This document shows, one piece after another, positions 16,749-30,600 of a stretch of 56,195 nt of DNA. Made by a program: the position numbers and the translations under genes. Source of the stretch: BM520 sp964474455 (lineage in GTDB: Bacteria > Bacteroidota > Bacteroidia > Bacteroidales > BM520); NCBI GenBank assembly GCA_964474455.1, contig CAYYSU010000014.1:1-56195 (forward strand), given 5' to 3'. Every line of letters begins with the position of its first letter. The first letter of the stretch is position 1. Under the pieces are notes generated by a model that had not been told where the DNA came from, searched no databases, and saw nothing but the letters and a program-made list of their open reading frames with translations.

Positions 16749-19700
16749 ATGACAGTAACACTTTATACTCCGCCATCAATAGCAAATGCAGGAGTAGATA
16801 TGGAATACTGTGATTTGGAAACCTTTACCATGAGCGCCGAAACACCTGTTTCTGGCACAGGAACCTGGAGTAAACTTTCCGGGCCAGCAGCAGGGTCATT
16901 CACTAATGCTAATGACCCCACAACAACTTTTACAGGCGCAGTCCCTGGAATTTATGTTTTCCAATGGGATGTAGCAAATTATACATGTAGTAACGCAGAT
17001 CAGGTAAGAGTCACAAACTATGCTTCTCCTTCAACTGCCATGGCTGGAACTGATCAGGATCTTAACTGTTTGGATTATGCTACAATGGATGCCAATTCTC
17101 CGGATGTTGGATTAGGGACATGGACTATTGAGAGCTCACCATCCGGTAGCACGCCGTCAATAACTTCTCCAATTTTATACAATACCGAAATAACAAACTT
17201 ATTGCCTGATGTATATCCAGGTATATATTCATTTAAATGGACTATCTCCAATGGGCCAGTGTGTGCTACATCTTCAGATGTTGTGAATATTACAGTTCAG
17301 GAGAGCCCGACTCCTGCAGAAGCAGGTCCGGATCAGGTATTGTGTGATGCCGTATCTACTACACTTGCTGCTACACCCGTAACAACAGGTACAGGAACAT
17401 GGATTGTGGTTAATAAACCTGCTACTGCCCTTGATCCCACCTTTGATAATATTGCGGCTCCGGAAGCTGTTGTTTCTTTACTTTCCTATGGTACCTATGA
17501 ATTGAAATGGAAGACGACCACATCATTCTGTACTTCATCGGATGTGATGCTTATAGAAAACAACGAACCACCAACAACGGCAAATGCATCCGCAACAGCT
17601 TCGGATGTATGTCATTACCAACCCTTGGTTCTTGTAGGTAATGCACCTACAGCAGGAACCGGTGTTTGGAGCCAGATAGCAGGCGATCCGGTGGTTATTC
17701 TTAGTCCAAACAGCCCCACAACCAGTGTGGTTGGTGAAGATGTTGGTACTTACCAGTTTAAGTGGTCCATAACAAATGGAAGTGCATGTGCTACCAGCAG
17801 TGATGTTGTTAGTGTTACTGTAAATGAAATTCCTACACAGGCATTGGCAGGTCCGGATCAGATACTATGCCAGACGACAACAACAACTCTTGACGGAAAC
17901 TTCGCAAACACTGCTTCAGGTGTAACAGGAACATGGACTATTGAAAGTAAGCCCTCGGGAGCTCCGGATCCATTTTTTTCATCGTCTACGGATTCAGACG
18001 CAATTTTATCAGGCCTTCAGGTTGGATCTCCCGCAGAGTATGAATTCAGATGGACACACTCCACCGGAGGTGGTACATGTGAAACGTATGATATTATGAA
18101 GGTCATCATTTGGGAAGAACCTTCTGATGCATTGGCAGGTGATGATCAAACTCTATGTGATGAATCATCAGTAACAATGACTGCAACTTCGGTTACAGTA
18201 GGATCAGGTTTATGGTCAAGAGTTAGTGGCCCAAATACCCCGATAATAACAGATGCATCGAGTGCAACAACCACTATCACAGGATTGACCAACGGCACTT
18301 ATGTATTCCGTTGGACTACTTCCAATGGCGTATGTACTGACAAGACGGATGAAGTAATAATCCAGAATAATGAAGTCATAAGTGGCGGTCCGGAGAGTAT
18401 AACAATCTGCTCTGGCGGGGCTCCAACAATAGAGGCAAATGCCTCCGGTGGTGATGGAACCTACACCTACCAGTGGCAGGTGTCTGATACCGATTGTGCC
18501 GGAACCTGGAGTGATATTTACGGAGCGACAAGTAGTTCATATACTACTCCGGCACTAACTGCTACATCGCATTATAGAGTTCTTATAGATGATGGAATTT
18601 GTGCAACATATACTAGCCCATGTGCTACAATATCCGTAGTTGCAGATCCTATCATCTTGTCAAATCCAAATAATGCTGAAATCTGTCGTGGCGGTACAGC
18701 TGAATTTTCAATTACTGCTTCCGGCGGAACCCCTGAACGTATATATCAATGGGAACGTTCTGATGACGGTATTGTGTCATGGGCTAATGTTGGAACAAAT
18801 AATATCTCACATAATTCAAATTCAGGATTAGGTGTTGATGATTATTTTTACAGAGTTACAGTTTCTTCAACCGGAATTGGTTGCGACGCCACAACCTCAT
18901 CCAGTGCTGTGCTGAACATTGTAGCCGACCCAGTGATCTCAACAGATCTTGCAGATGTAACAATCTGTTCGGGTTCTTCACACACTTTTGATATTGATGT
19001 AACCGGAGGAACAGGCGATTTTACCTATTCATGGGAAGATTCTCCCAATGGTTCTAATTCCTGGAATAGTGTTGGAACGGATTCAGATGTGTATTCTACG
19101 ATAAACTTAAATACTACCCGATATTTTCGTGTGGGTATAACCCAATCTGGTTCAGGATGTGATGCTTTAAATTCCAATGCAGCTCAGGTTGAGGTACCAA
19201 GAATTACATCTCAACCGACGCTGACAAATAATGAAATATGTATTGGTGGTTCAACAACTGTTTCTGCTGATGCAGTAAGCGGTAACGCTACTCTTCTTTG
19301 GTCATGGGAATATTCTACTACCGAAAGTGGTACTTATAATCCGGTTGTGGATGGAACCCCTGCCGGAGCTGTTTACTCCGATGAGGATACCAAAGACCTT
19401 TCCATTTCAGGAATTACTGTAGGTGGAAGCCATTTTTATCAGGCTAGAATAACCGTTTCGGATGTGAATGCTTTTGTCGGTGCCAATTGTGATGACCTTG
19501 TTTCAGACGCCAGTGAACTCTATGTCGTTCCTGATCCTGAAATTACAACTCAACCAATTGGTGGTACAATTTGTGAGAATGGTACTTTTACAATGTCTGT
19601 TGTGGCATTTGGAGGATCACCCTCTCTTGAGTATCAATGGCAATATCATAATGGTACTACATGGGTAAATGCACCAGGGGTCGGAAATGCTTCCTTGTAT

Positions 19701-22700
19701 ATCACTGAAGCATTAAGTCAAGACACCCTATTCAGAGTTCTAATTTCCGCCGTAGGAAGTGGATGTGATCCAATCACTTCCAGTTCATCGATGGTAATAG
19801 TAAATAATTTAACACCAGGGATAATAGGTTATGATGAAGTTATATGTGAAAATGAAACCGCTACTCCTTTTACTAGTGTGTCCTCAGCCATGGTAGATGG
19901 AGTTCTTTCCTATCAATGGGAGGTTTCCACAACCAATGCCACAACAGGGTTCACAGAAATCAGTGGAGCCACACTATCAACTTATACGGAACCAGCAGCC
20001 CTTACTGTTGATACATGGTATAGAAGAAAAGCAACGTCATTACTAAATGGCCAAGAGTGCCATAAGTATTCCAATGTTATTAAAATTACAGTAAATCCAA
20101 CTCCTGTAGCTGATCAACCTGCCGATCAAGTGCTTTGTAATAATACAGCAACTGCAGCAGTAAATTTCTCTGGATCTGTTGGGGGTACTGTTTTCAACTG
20201 GACTAATACTAATAGTTCTATTGGTTTGGGTGTAAGTGGAAGTGGTAATATTCCATCTTTTACTGCAACAAATACAGGTAACACAGTTGTGCAAGCAACC
20301 ATTACAGTTTCTCCACAAACTAACAGTGGAACATTATGTACCGGTAGTGATGTTATATTTACCTATACTGTTAACCCAACACCGGATGTTGATGCTATTA
20401 CTGATCAAATATTATGTAACGGTGCAAATACTACTCAGGTAAGCTTTACCGGTGCTGTTTCCGGTACAATTTATCGGTGGACAAATGATACTCCATCAGT
20501 TGGTCTTGCTGCTTCAGGAGATGGAAATATTAATACCTTTGAAGCTATTAACAATGGAACCTCACCTGTAACAGCCACAATTGTAGTTACCCCAGAGTAT
20601 TCTAATGCAGGTCTAACCTGCTATGGATCTTCTAAAACACTTACCATTACCGTGAATCCTACACCTTTATTTACAAGTACACTTACACCGCCTTCAATAT
20701 GTGATAATGAGCAGTTTAGCTACACTCCGGAAACTAATGTTACCGGAGTATCTCCTGTTTCTTATGCATGGGTGCGCGCAACCGTAGCAGGGATATCACC
20801 CGTTGGAACAACTGGTACGGGTAACCCTAATGAAACATTGGATAATACTACCAACTTCGATCAGAGTGTTACTTATTCCTATTCTGTTACCGCGGGTGGT
20901 TGTTCCAGTGTTGCCACATCGGATGTTGTTGTAAGAGTGAATCCTACTCCAAATCTTAGTTTTACCAACGCAACAATATGTTCTGGCTTATCACCTAATG
21001 TTGTATTGAATACATCAGATACAGAAACGACATTTTATTATGATGCTCCGGCGATCAGTAATGCTTCTGGTGATATTACAGGTGGAAATGCCAGGCCAGA
21101 ACCGGGTGATAGAAATGCAATTACCGATGTGCTGACAAATATAACTGCGGGAATTCGTACAGCAACATATACTGTTGTTCCAATTATTGATGGATGTACA
21201 GGTCCTTCGGGTGATGTTGTGGTTACAGTTAATCCTGTGCCAATAATCTCTGCCGATCAGGATGATAGATTGTGTACCAATGCTTCGTATCAGGCTACTT
21301 CAGATCTTGATATTCTTACTGATCCTTCAATGCCAACGGCATTATTCACTTATAACGCCCCTGTTTTAACTGCAGGTCTTACCGGTGGTCAGGCTCGTGG
21401 TACTGCAAGCTCAGCAAATATTACAGATTTGTTTACAAACTCTACTAACATCATTCAAACAGCAACTTATACAATTACTCCAAAGGCAAGTAGTGCATTA
21501 GGTGGTTGTACAGGAGATTCCGAAACCGCAATAATTTATGTGTTGCCGCGACCGGAAATAACAAGTCCTCTTACAGCTAGTTCTTGTGAAGGTCCATACA
21601 ACTATACAATAACCGGAAATGTATCCGGATCGACATTTGGTTGGACACGTGCTGAGGTGGCAGGTATTACTCCTCCAACCGCTTCCGGTACCACCAGTAG
21701 TATTACGGAAACATTGTCTAATAATTCTGCTTTACCAATTGATATAGAGTATGTTTTAACCCCAACAGGTCCCGATTCGGATAATTGTGATGGAACACCA
21801 TCAACATTAACAGTTACTGTTTATCCTGATCCTACAATTGATACCCAACCAGCAGATATTACAATATGTAGTAACTCATCAACAACACTATCTGTAGTTG
21901 CATCAGGTGGATTCCCATCATTGGATTACCAATGGGAGATCAGTGCTAATGGTACTGACGGATGGACAAACATTGGATCAAATGCTGCAAACTATACTAC
22001 AGACCCTTTAACACAAACAACATATTATCGGGTAACCTTATCGGCCACAGGTAATTCTTGTAACCCCATTACTTCTGATGTAGTAACGGTTAGCGTTCCA
22101 CGGATTCTTACTGAACCTGTTGGTGCAATTGTTTGTTCCGGGGGATCTCATATAATGGAAGTAGATGTGGAAAGCGGAAGCGCATCATTGTCTTACCAAT
22201 GGCAATTTAGTGATTTTAATTGTACGTCGGGATGGAATGATATTGCTGGTGCAACAACAGATACCTATACCACTACGAGCTTACCTGTGGAGGGAATCCG
22301 CCACTTTAGATGTCTTATAACGGTTGAAAATCCTAATTGCTCTACCTTGATTACCGACTGTGTTGATGTTGAGGTTGTTCCTGATCCGGAGATTACTGTT
22401 AACCCTGTAGGCGCTACTATTTGTGAAAACTCAACGCATACAATGACTGTCACAGCAACGGGAGGTACGCCCTTCCTTACTTATCAGTGGCAAAGTTCTT
22501 CTTTATTGGCTGGTCCTTATTCCGATGTAACAGGTGGAACTGGTGCAAATATTGCTACTTACACTACTGATAATATTTCTGTAACGACGTATTATAGTGT
22601 CCTTGTTTCTGCTGCAGGAAGTGATTGTGGGGAGGTGTCTTCTATTCCTGCAGTAGTAGAGGTTAATCCCGCTGCAACTGCTAATGCAGGCGGTGATCAA

Positions 22701-24546
22701 TTAGTATGTAGTATTGATTCTTATTCTTTGGTTGCAGCTACAGCCAGCAATTATACCAGTGTATTATGGTCTACTTCAGGAACAGGAAGTTTTAATAATT
22801 CAGGATCAGTAAATCCTGTTTATACTCCCGGTGCAGCAGATATTACTGCCGAAACAGTGGATCTTACCCTAACAGCTTACAGCGCAGATCCATGCCCCGA
22901 TGCAACAAATACTATGACCCTCACTATTGTGCCTGAGCCTCTTGCTGATGCAGGTAGTGATGCTACAATATGTCAAGGTTCTTCTTATACCGTTAATGAT
23001 GCTTCTGCATCAGAATACCAGTCTATTGAATGGACGGCGACAGGACCAGGAGCGCTTTCAAATGCAACTACATTAACACCAATATATACCCCAACAGTTG
23101 GGCAGACCGGAGATGTGACTCTTACCCTTACGGCAACAGCAAATACTGGCTGTTCTACCAATGCTGTATCTACTGCAACCCTTAGTATTACTCCTTCTAC
23201 ATCTATTGCAAATGCTGGTGCTGATCAGGAGTTTTGTAATGCAACAACGATAACATTAGACGGTAATATCCCAAGTCAGGGGACTGGACTATGGACACTT
23301 GTTAGTGGTCCGAATGTACCTGTTATTGTTGATCCTACTCTTAATAACACTGGTATTACGACTATGGTACCTGGTGTTTATGTGTTTAAGTGGACCATTT
23401 CAAACGGTGTCTGTCCTTCAACAGAAAGCACAGTTACGGTTACAAATTATCAGCAGGTAACAACTGCTGATGCAGGCACTGCGCAAACAATATGCAGCAG
23501 CTCAAGCTCGGTAACAATGGACGCAAATACTCCTGTTGTTGGAACCGGAACCTGGACAAAATCATCTGGTGGAACTGTTTCAATAACAACTCCTTCATCG
23601 CCAACGACAACCATTACCGGTTTATCGCTGGGTTCCTATACATTTACCTGGACAATCGTAAACGGACTATGTTCAAGCGCTTCTGATGTGGCTATCACGG
23701 TGGAATATTGTGACCCGGTAGCAAATGATGATGAAAGTCTTGCTAATACTCCTGGTGACGATGTATATATAAATATACTTTCCAATGATGTACTTTCCGA
23801 CGGGACAACACCTGATCCTGATGATGTAACCGTTGATCTTGACCCTGCTACGCCGGGGATACAAACTTCCAGTTCTGTTTCCGGTGAAGGAACATGGACC
23901 TATAATGCTACTACCGGAGTACTTACGTTCTCTCCCGAAGCTGGATTTACTGATGATCCTTCAGAGATCTCATATCGGTTAACAGAGATCTCATCCGGAT
24001 TATACGACGAGGCTACTGTAAATATAGAGTATAACGACCTACCAGATGCTGTAAACGATGTTAGCTCAGCAAATGTACCGGGAGCAAATGCTACCTTGGA
24101 TATTTTGTCCAATGACCTATTATCCGATGGTTCACCGGCAACCATAGCTACAACCTCAGTGGAATTGATAGATCCTGCAACAGGAGTGGCTACAACAACA
24201 CCTAATGTTGTAACAGTTCCCGGCGAAGGAGTCTGGACGTATAATGCCACCACAGGGGAACTGACTTTTAATCCGAAACCCGGCTTTACCACCGATCCAA
24301 CAGATATAAGCTATACCTTAACGGAAATTGCTACGGGCTTAACCGATACAGCAAGTATCACTGTTACCTATGACGAGATCCCACCAACAGCATTTGATGA
24401 TGAAGATCTTGCCAACACAGTCGGTGCTCCTGCCGTGGTGACATTAGTAGCCAACGACCTGTTATCTGACGGCAGTGCAGCAACACCATCGGATGTAACG
24501 GTAACGCTAGATGCCATCTCGATACCAAATGGTATCCAGACAAGCT
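16749..24546 (+). CDS. Giant T9SS repeat adhesin, middle segment (runs into the assembly gap)
   Basis: Same frame as the N-terminal segment and open from 16653; 16749 is only the first ATG after the stop. Domain order: more PKD/REJ-like units (to about 18375); Ig-like units with TICSGG...YQWxxS...YYRV (about 18376-20090); PKD-like units with LCNG...FTGAVSGTIYRWTN...TATIxVTP (about 20090-21830); Ig-like again (about 21830-22670); two units of the type that fills the C-terminus (about 22670-23190); two more PKD/REJ-like units; then tandem-95/cadherin-like units with ANDDESLANTPG...ILSNDVLSDG (from about 23706) into the N run. No catalytic domain is visible. Cell-surface exposure is inferred from the C-terminal sorting domain of the whole protein. 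The 3' end is artificial. Confidence 0.85.
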
Positions 24547-24646
24547 NNNNNNNNNNNNNNNNNNNNNNNNNNNNNNNNNNNNNNNNNNNNNNNNNNNNNN
24601 NNNNNNNNNNNNNNNNNNNNNNNNNNNNNNNNNNNNNNNNNNNNNN
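24547..24646. other. Assembly gap of 100 N
   Basis: Exactly 100 N, a usual placeholder for unknown length. It lies inside tandem-95-like units. Aligning the broken unit with its complete neighbour suggests at least about 45 residues (about 135 bp) are missing, and whole repeats could be missing too. Reading frames carried across it have no meaning. Confidence 0.97.
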
Positions 24647-27600
24647 ATGATGCTGTTGTTCATGTAACCTATTCTGAGATTCCACCTACGGCTGTTGATG
24701 ATGAAAGTCTTGGTAATGTGCCAGGAAATATGGCTTCGATAGATAATATTCTTGATAATGACTTTATTTCTGATGGCTCTCAGGCAACTGTAGATAATAC
24801 GTCTGTGGAACTTATTGATCCAACTACAGGACTTGTTACAACAACTCCTGACATCGTCACTGTATTAGGTGAAGGTGTTTGGAATTATAATCCACTGACA
24901 GGTGAAATTACTTTTACTCCTGAAGCTGGATTTACCGGTGATCCTGCCGATATACAATACAAACTTACGGAAACAAATACCGGATTGAGTGCGACTGCTG
25001 CTATCAACTTAGAATATGTTGTTTGCCCTGTTACTTTTGCCGGTGATGATGATGATGTTTGTGAAGGTGAGACAATATACCTCTCTTCTGCAACAGCATC
25101 TAACTATGATGCTATCTTATGGACAACATCAGGAACCGGAACATTCAGTGATAATACTGTTGTGAATCCTGTTTATACGGCAAGTCAGTCTGATATCAAT
25201 AATGGATTTGTTATTCTTTCAATTACTGCTTCTTCTGAAAACGGGTGTGAGAGTGCATATGATGAAGTTATCTGGACGATTATCCCTGGCGTAACTGTTA
25301 ATGCTGGTTCGGATGATGAGATCTGTTCTACTACCCCGACTTATTCTTTGATTGGAGCCAGTGCGGCAGATCATATCAGTTTGGAGTGGACAACCTCCGG
25401 TACAGGAACATTCAGTTCCAGTGATGTTTTGAATCCTGTTTATACTCCTAGTTTGGCTGATGAAGCCAACGGCAGTGTAGAATTATTGCTCACAGCGAGC
25501 AGTAGTGGAACGTGCAGCAGTGCCAGTGATGCAATGATGTTAACTATTACCACTCCGCCAACGGCAGATGCCGGTGCAAATGATTATATCTGTGAAGGCA
25601 ATGACTATACTTTAAGCGGCAGTGGCTCGAACTATGCCAGTGTATTATGGAGCACCAGCGGAACAGGAAGTTTCGATGACAATAATGCCCTTATTGCAAC
25701 TTATACGCCCAGCCCTTCCGATCTTATTGATGGTTCGGTGCTGTTGACAATTACTGCAGTAGGGCAGGGTAGTTGTTATAATGTTATTGATGATATGACG
25801 CTTAGCTTTGTGTCGGTGGTTGAAATTACTGTTGGTGATGATGATGAGATATGTAGCACCGACGGTGAATACCAGATTGCTGGTATTATCGCCAATGATT
25901 ATGAATCACTACTCTGGACTACAACCGGTGATGGTACTTTTAGCGATGAAACAGCTGAAGAACCAGTTTATTATCCCGGTACAAATGATTTGAGTGGGAC
26001 AGTTGTTACTCTTACATTAACAGGTGTCTCTTCAGGTTCTTGTGGTGAAGCAAATGATTCATTCGATCTGCAAGTATCTCCTGAAATAATTTCTACTGCC
26101 GGTCCTAATGATGTGATTTGTGCTGGAAACAATTATCAGGTTGTTAATGCTTCCGCAGATAATTACTCTTCTGTAGTTTGGTCATCAACAGGATCCGGCT
26201 TCTTCGAAGATGCCACAATAATTAATCCTGTTTACTATCCAAGTAATTCGGATATCAATGATGGCCAGGTACTTCTTACCATGACAGTGGAAGCGTTAGG
26301 CTCTTGTGATAACTCTATGGATGCAATGGTTCTGTTTATAATTGATTCTGCCATTGCTGACGCAGGTGAAAATCAGGATATATGCTCTTATGAACTTGTT
26401 TATCTTGATGATGCTTCTGCAGACAATTATGAATCTATAGCCTGGGTAACGAATGGAGATGGTTCATTTAGCAATAGCACAATTTTGAACCCGATTTATT
26501 ACCCTGGTCAGAATGATATTGATAATGGTATTATTGAACTTACCTTGATAGCACAATCATATGGAGATGTTTGTCCTGATGCTCAGGATCAGATGTCTGT
26601 TATTATCAGTCCTGAAGCAATTGCTTTTGCAGGAAATGATCAAATTATTTGTGAAGGCGCTCCATGTTTTATTGCAGATGCCTATGCAGAAAATTATAGT
26701 AGTGTGATGTGGACTAGCTCATTGGGAGGGTTATTTAATGATCCAACTATTGTGAATCCAACCTATACTCCCAGTCCTCTAGATATCATTAACGGATATG
26801 CTTTGCTTACACTTACTGTTTCTGGTGAGGGGACTTGTGAATCTGTTTCTGATCAGATTATTCTATCGATAACACCCGGCGCAGAAGCCAATGCCGGTTA
26901 CGATGCCTCTATCTGTCAAACAGAAACTTACTATCTGCAATACAGTACAGCCTCTAACTATGCCAGCCTTCTTTGGACTACCGATGGAACGGGAACCCTC
27001 AGCGATGCTACATCTCTGAATCCTGTTTATACTCCTGGTGCAAATGAGAGCGGCTTAGTGACCATGACCCTTACCGCTTATGGCTATGGCTCATGTCCTG
27101 ATGCTACAGATAGCATGGAGCTTACCATCTTCGATGCTGCTTCTGTTGACGCAGGCTCCGATGGTCTTATCTGTGAAGGTTCTGTTTATACGCTTGTTGA
27201 TGCCCTTGCTGATGGTTATTCATCACTGCAGTGGACCACAAGTGGAACAGGAACATTTGATAATGCGGGAATGCTACATGCTACTTATACACCAAGTCCT
27301 AATGATATCCTTGATGGTTATGCAACGCTGACTCTCACGGGTTATAGTGAAGGGACTTGTGCTGATGCAGTAGATGCCATGACGTTGAATATCAGTCGTC
27401 AGGCGATTGTTGATGCAGGAGTTAATGCAGAGATCTGCGAAGGCTCGGTATATGATATCACCACTGCTACAGCCACATTTGCACAGAGCTTACTTTGGAC
27501 AACAACGGGTTCTGGCACCTTCGATGATGCCACATTATTGAACCCTGTTTATACGCCTGGTGTTGATGAAACCGGTGAGTTGATATTTACTCTCACTGCC

Positions 27601-30600
27601 ACATCTGCCGCACCATGTTCTACGGTTAGCGATGTGATGATACTTGATATCACACCAATGGTTGAAGTAGATGCCGGAATAGATGCTACAATCTGTGAGG
27701 GTACTGCCTACGAACTATCAACAGCAACAGCTTCAAATTATGGTTCTGTTCTCTGGACAACAAGCGGAACAGGAACATTTAATGATGCTACTCTTGTGAA
27801 TGCGATATATACTCCGAGTATCAACGATATCCACGATGGATTTGTCGAGCTTACTATATCAGCTACAGGTCTTGGCAGTTGTCCTGATGATTCCGATCTT
27901 ATGACATTGTCGATAACACCCGGCGCAGAAGCCAATGCCGGTTACGATGCCTCTATCTGTCAAACAGAAACTTACTATCTGCAATACAGTACAGCCTCTA
28001 ACTATGCCAGCCTTCTTTGGACTACCGATGGAACGGGAACCCTCAGCGATGCTACATCTCTGAATCCTGTTTATACTCCTGGTGCAAATGAGAGCGGCTT
28101 AGTGACCATGACCCTTACCGCTTATGGCTATGGCTCATGTCCTGATGCTACAGATAGCATGGAGCTTACCATCTTCGATGCTGCTTCTGTTGACGCAGGC
28201 TCCGATGGTCTTATCTGTGAAGGTTCTGTTTATACGCTTGTTGATGCCCTTGCTGATGGTTATTCATCACTGCAGTGGACCACAAGTGGAACAGGAACAT
28301 TTGATAATGCGGGAATGCTACATGCTACTTATACACCAAGTCCTAATGATATCCTTGATGGTTATGCAACGCTGACTCTCACGGGTTATAGTGAAGGGAC
28401 TTGTGCTGATGCAGTAGATGCCATGACGTTGAATATCAGTCGTCAGGCGATTGTTGATGCAGGAGTTAATGCAGAGATCTGCGAAGGCTCGGTATATGAT
28501 ATCACCACTGCTACAGCCACATTTGCACAGAGCTTACTTTGGACAACAACGGGTTCTGGCACCTTCGATGATGCCACATTATTGAACCCTGTTTATACGC
28601 CTGGTGTTGATGAAACCGGTGAGTTGATATTTACTCTCACTGCCACATCTGCCGCACCATGTTCTACGGTTAGCGATGTGATGATACTTGATATCACACC
28701 AATGGTTGAAGTAGATGCCGGAATAGATGCTACAATCTGTGAGGGTACTGCCTACGAACTATCAACAGCAACAGCTTCAAATTATGGTTCTGTTCTCTGG
28801 ACAACAAGCGGAACAGGAACATTTAATGATGCTACTCTTGTGAATGCGACCTACACTCCAAGTGAAAATGATCTGATCGATGGTTTTGTTGATCTTACAA
28901 TTACCAGTTACGGTTTGGGCAGTTGTCCTGATATCGCAGATGTAATGACTCTATTCATCAACGAAAGTGCATTTGCTTTTGCCGGTGATGATGATCATAC
29001 CTGTGGGTTCTCACCATACTCTCTTACAAATGCTACAGCATCTTCATACGATTCTCTCGTTTGGACTACAACAGGGTTTGGTGTTTTCAATGATAATACA
29101 ATCGTGAATCCTGTTTATACGCCTGATGTGACTGATCCAACGGTTGTTGAACTCAAGCTTTTCGTTTATGCTGTTTCTTCATGTTCCAATGCCTCTGATG
29201 TAATGTTCTTAACACGTGAAGAGGAACCTAATGCTTATGCAGGTGAGGATACTGCTATTTGTGAAGGTAGTAGTTACTTTATTGCTGATGCAACAGCCTC
29301 TGATTTCAGTGTGGTATTATGGACGACATCAGGAACTGGTGCATTTGATGACCCAAATGTAATAAATGCTACTTACACACCTAGTGCTGCGGATATCCTT
29401 AATGGCTCTGTAGTGCTTACATTAACTGCTGCCAGCATTGATTTTTGTCCCGACGCAACGGATTCAATGACCTTATCAATTTCCGGTTCTGCGGTTGCAA
29501 ATGCAGGTAGTGATGCTGCTATTTGTCAGGGAGAGTTTTTCACCATTAGTACCGCAACAGCTCAGAACTATCAGAGTGTTCTCTGGACTAGCACCGGTGG
29601 AGGTTCATTTAATGATCCTACTATTGTAAATCCAACTTATATTCCTGCCGCTGGTGAAACTGGAATAATAACCATGACGATGACCCTTGAGGGCGTTCCT
29701 CCATGCGGTGCAGCTGTAGATGCTATGACTCTTACAATTTCTCCGGAGGCGAGTGCTTATGCGGGTGTAGATGCTCAGATTTGTATGGCCCAGACATACA
29801 TTGTGAATGATGCCTGGGCTCAGAATTATGCTTCTGTACTTTGGATCTCTAATGGCGTTGGTGATCTGCTTAATGCCAATACTTTAACACCGACGTATGT
29901 TGCAGCTGCTGGTGAATATGGTAGTGTACAACTAACATTAACAGCAATCGGTCAATCCGGGTGTGATGATGCTACGGATAATATGATAATTTTGATTCAT
30001 CAGCCTCCGGTGGCAAATGCCGGTCCTGATGCAATGACTTGTCAACAGCAACCCTATACTGTTATTGGTGCCTATGCTGAATACTTCACTAGCTTATACT
30101 GGGAATCTAACGGTGTCGGTGAGCTAATTAATAGTGGGACACTCGCTCCGACGTACATCCCTGCAGAAGGCGAAACAGGTAATGTGATATTGACAATGTT
30201 CGTTTCAGGTAACAGTGCTTGTGGTAATGCTACTGATCAGGCAATACTTACTATCGCTGAGCCTCCCACAGTGGATGCAGGAGATGATGATGCGACATGT
30301 AGCACTGATCCTTATACGATTGTTCAGGCTAATGCTGAAAACTATTCTTCTGTAGTTTGGTCCACAAGTGGGAATGGTGTGTTTGATGATCCTTATACTT
30401 TGAATCCTGTTTATACTCCCGGTTCATTGGATGCTCAGGCAGGAGCAGTAACACTTACTATTACTGTAGATGGGATAGCAAACTGTCCTGACGCTTCAGA
30501 TGCAATGATCCTCACGGTTTATCCTGTTGCTACAGCGGTGGCAGGTATTGATGCAGAGATATGTGAAGGTGGTAGCTATACTGTTAATACGGCAATGGCA

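Noticed and set aside
24364..24685. Frames that run through the N block
   Set aside because: The gap length is arbitrary, so translation across it means nothing.
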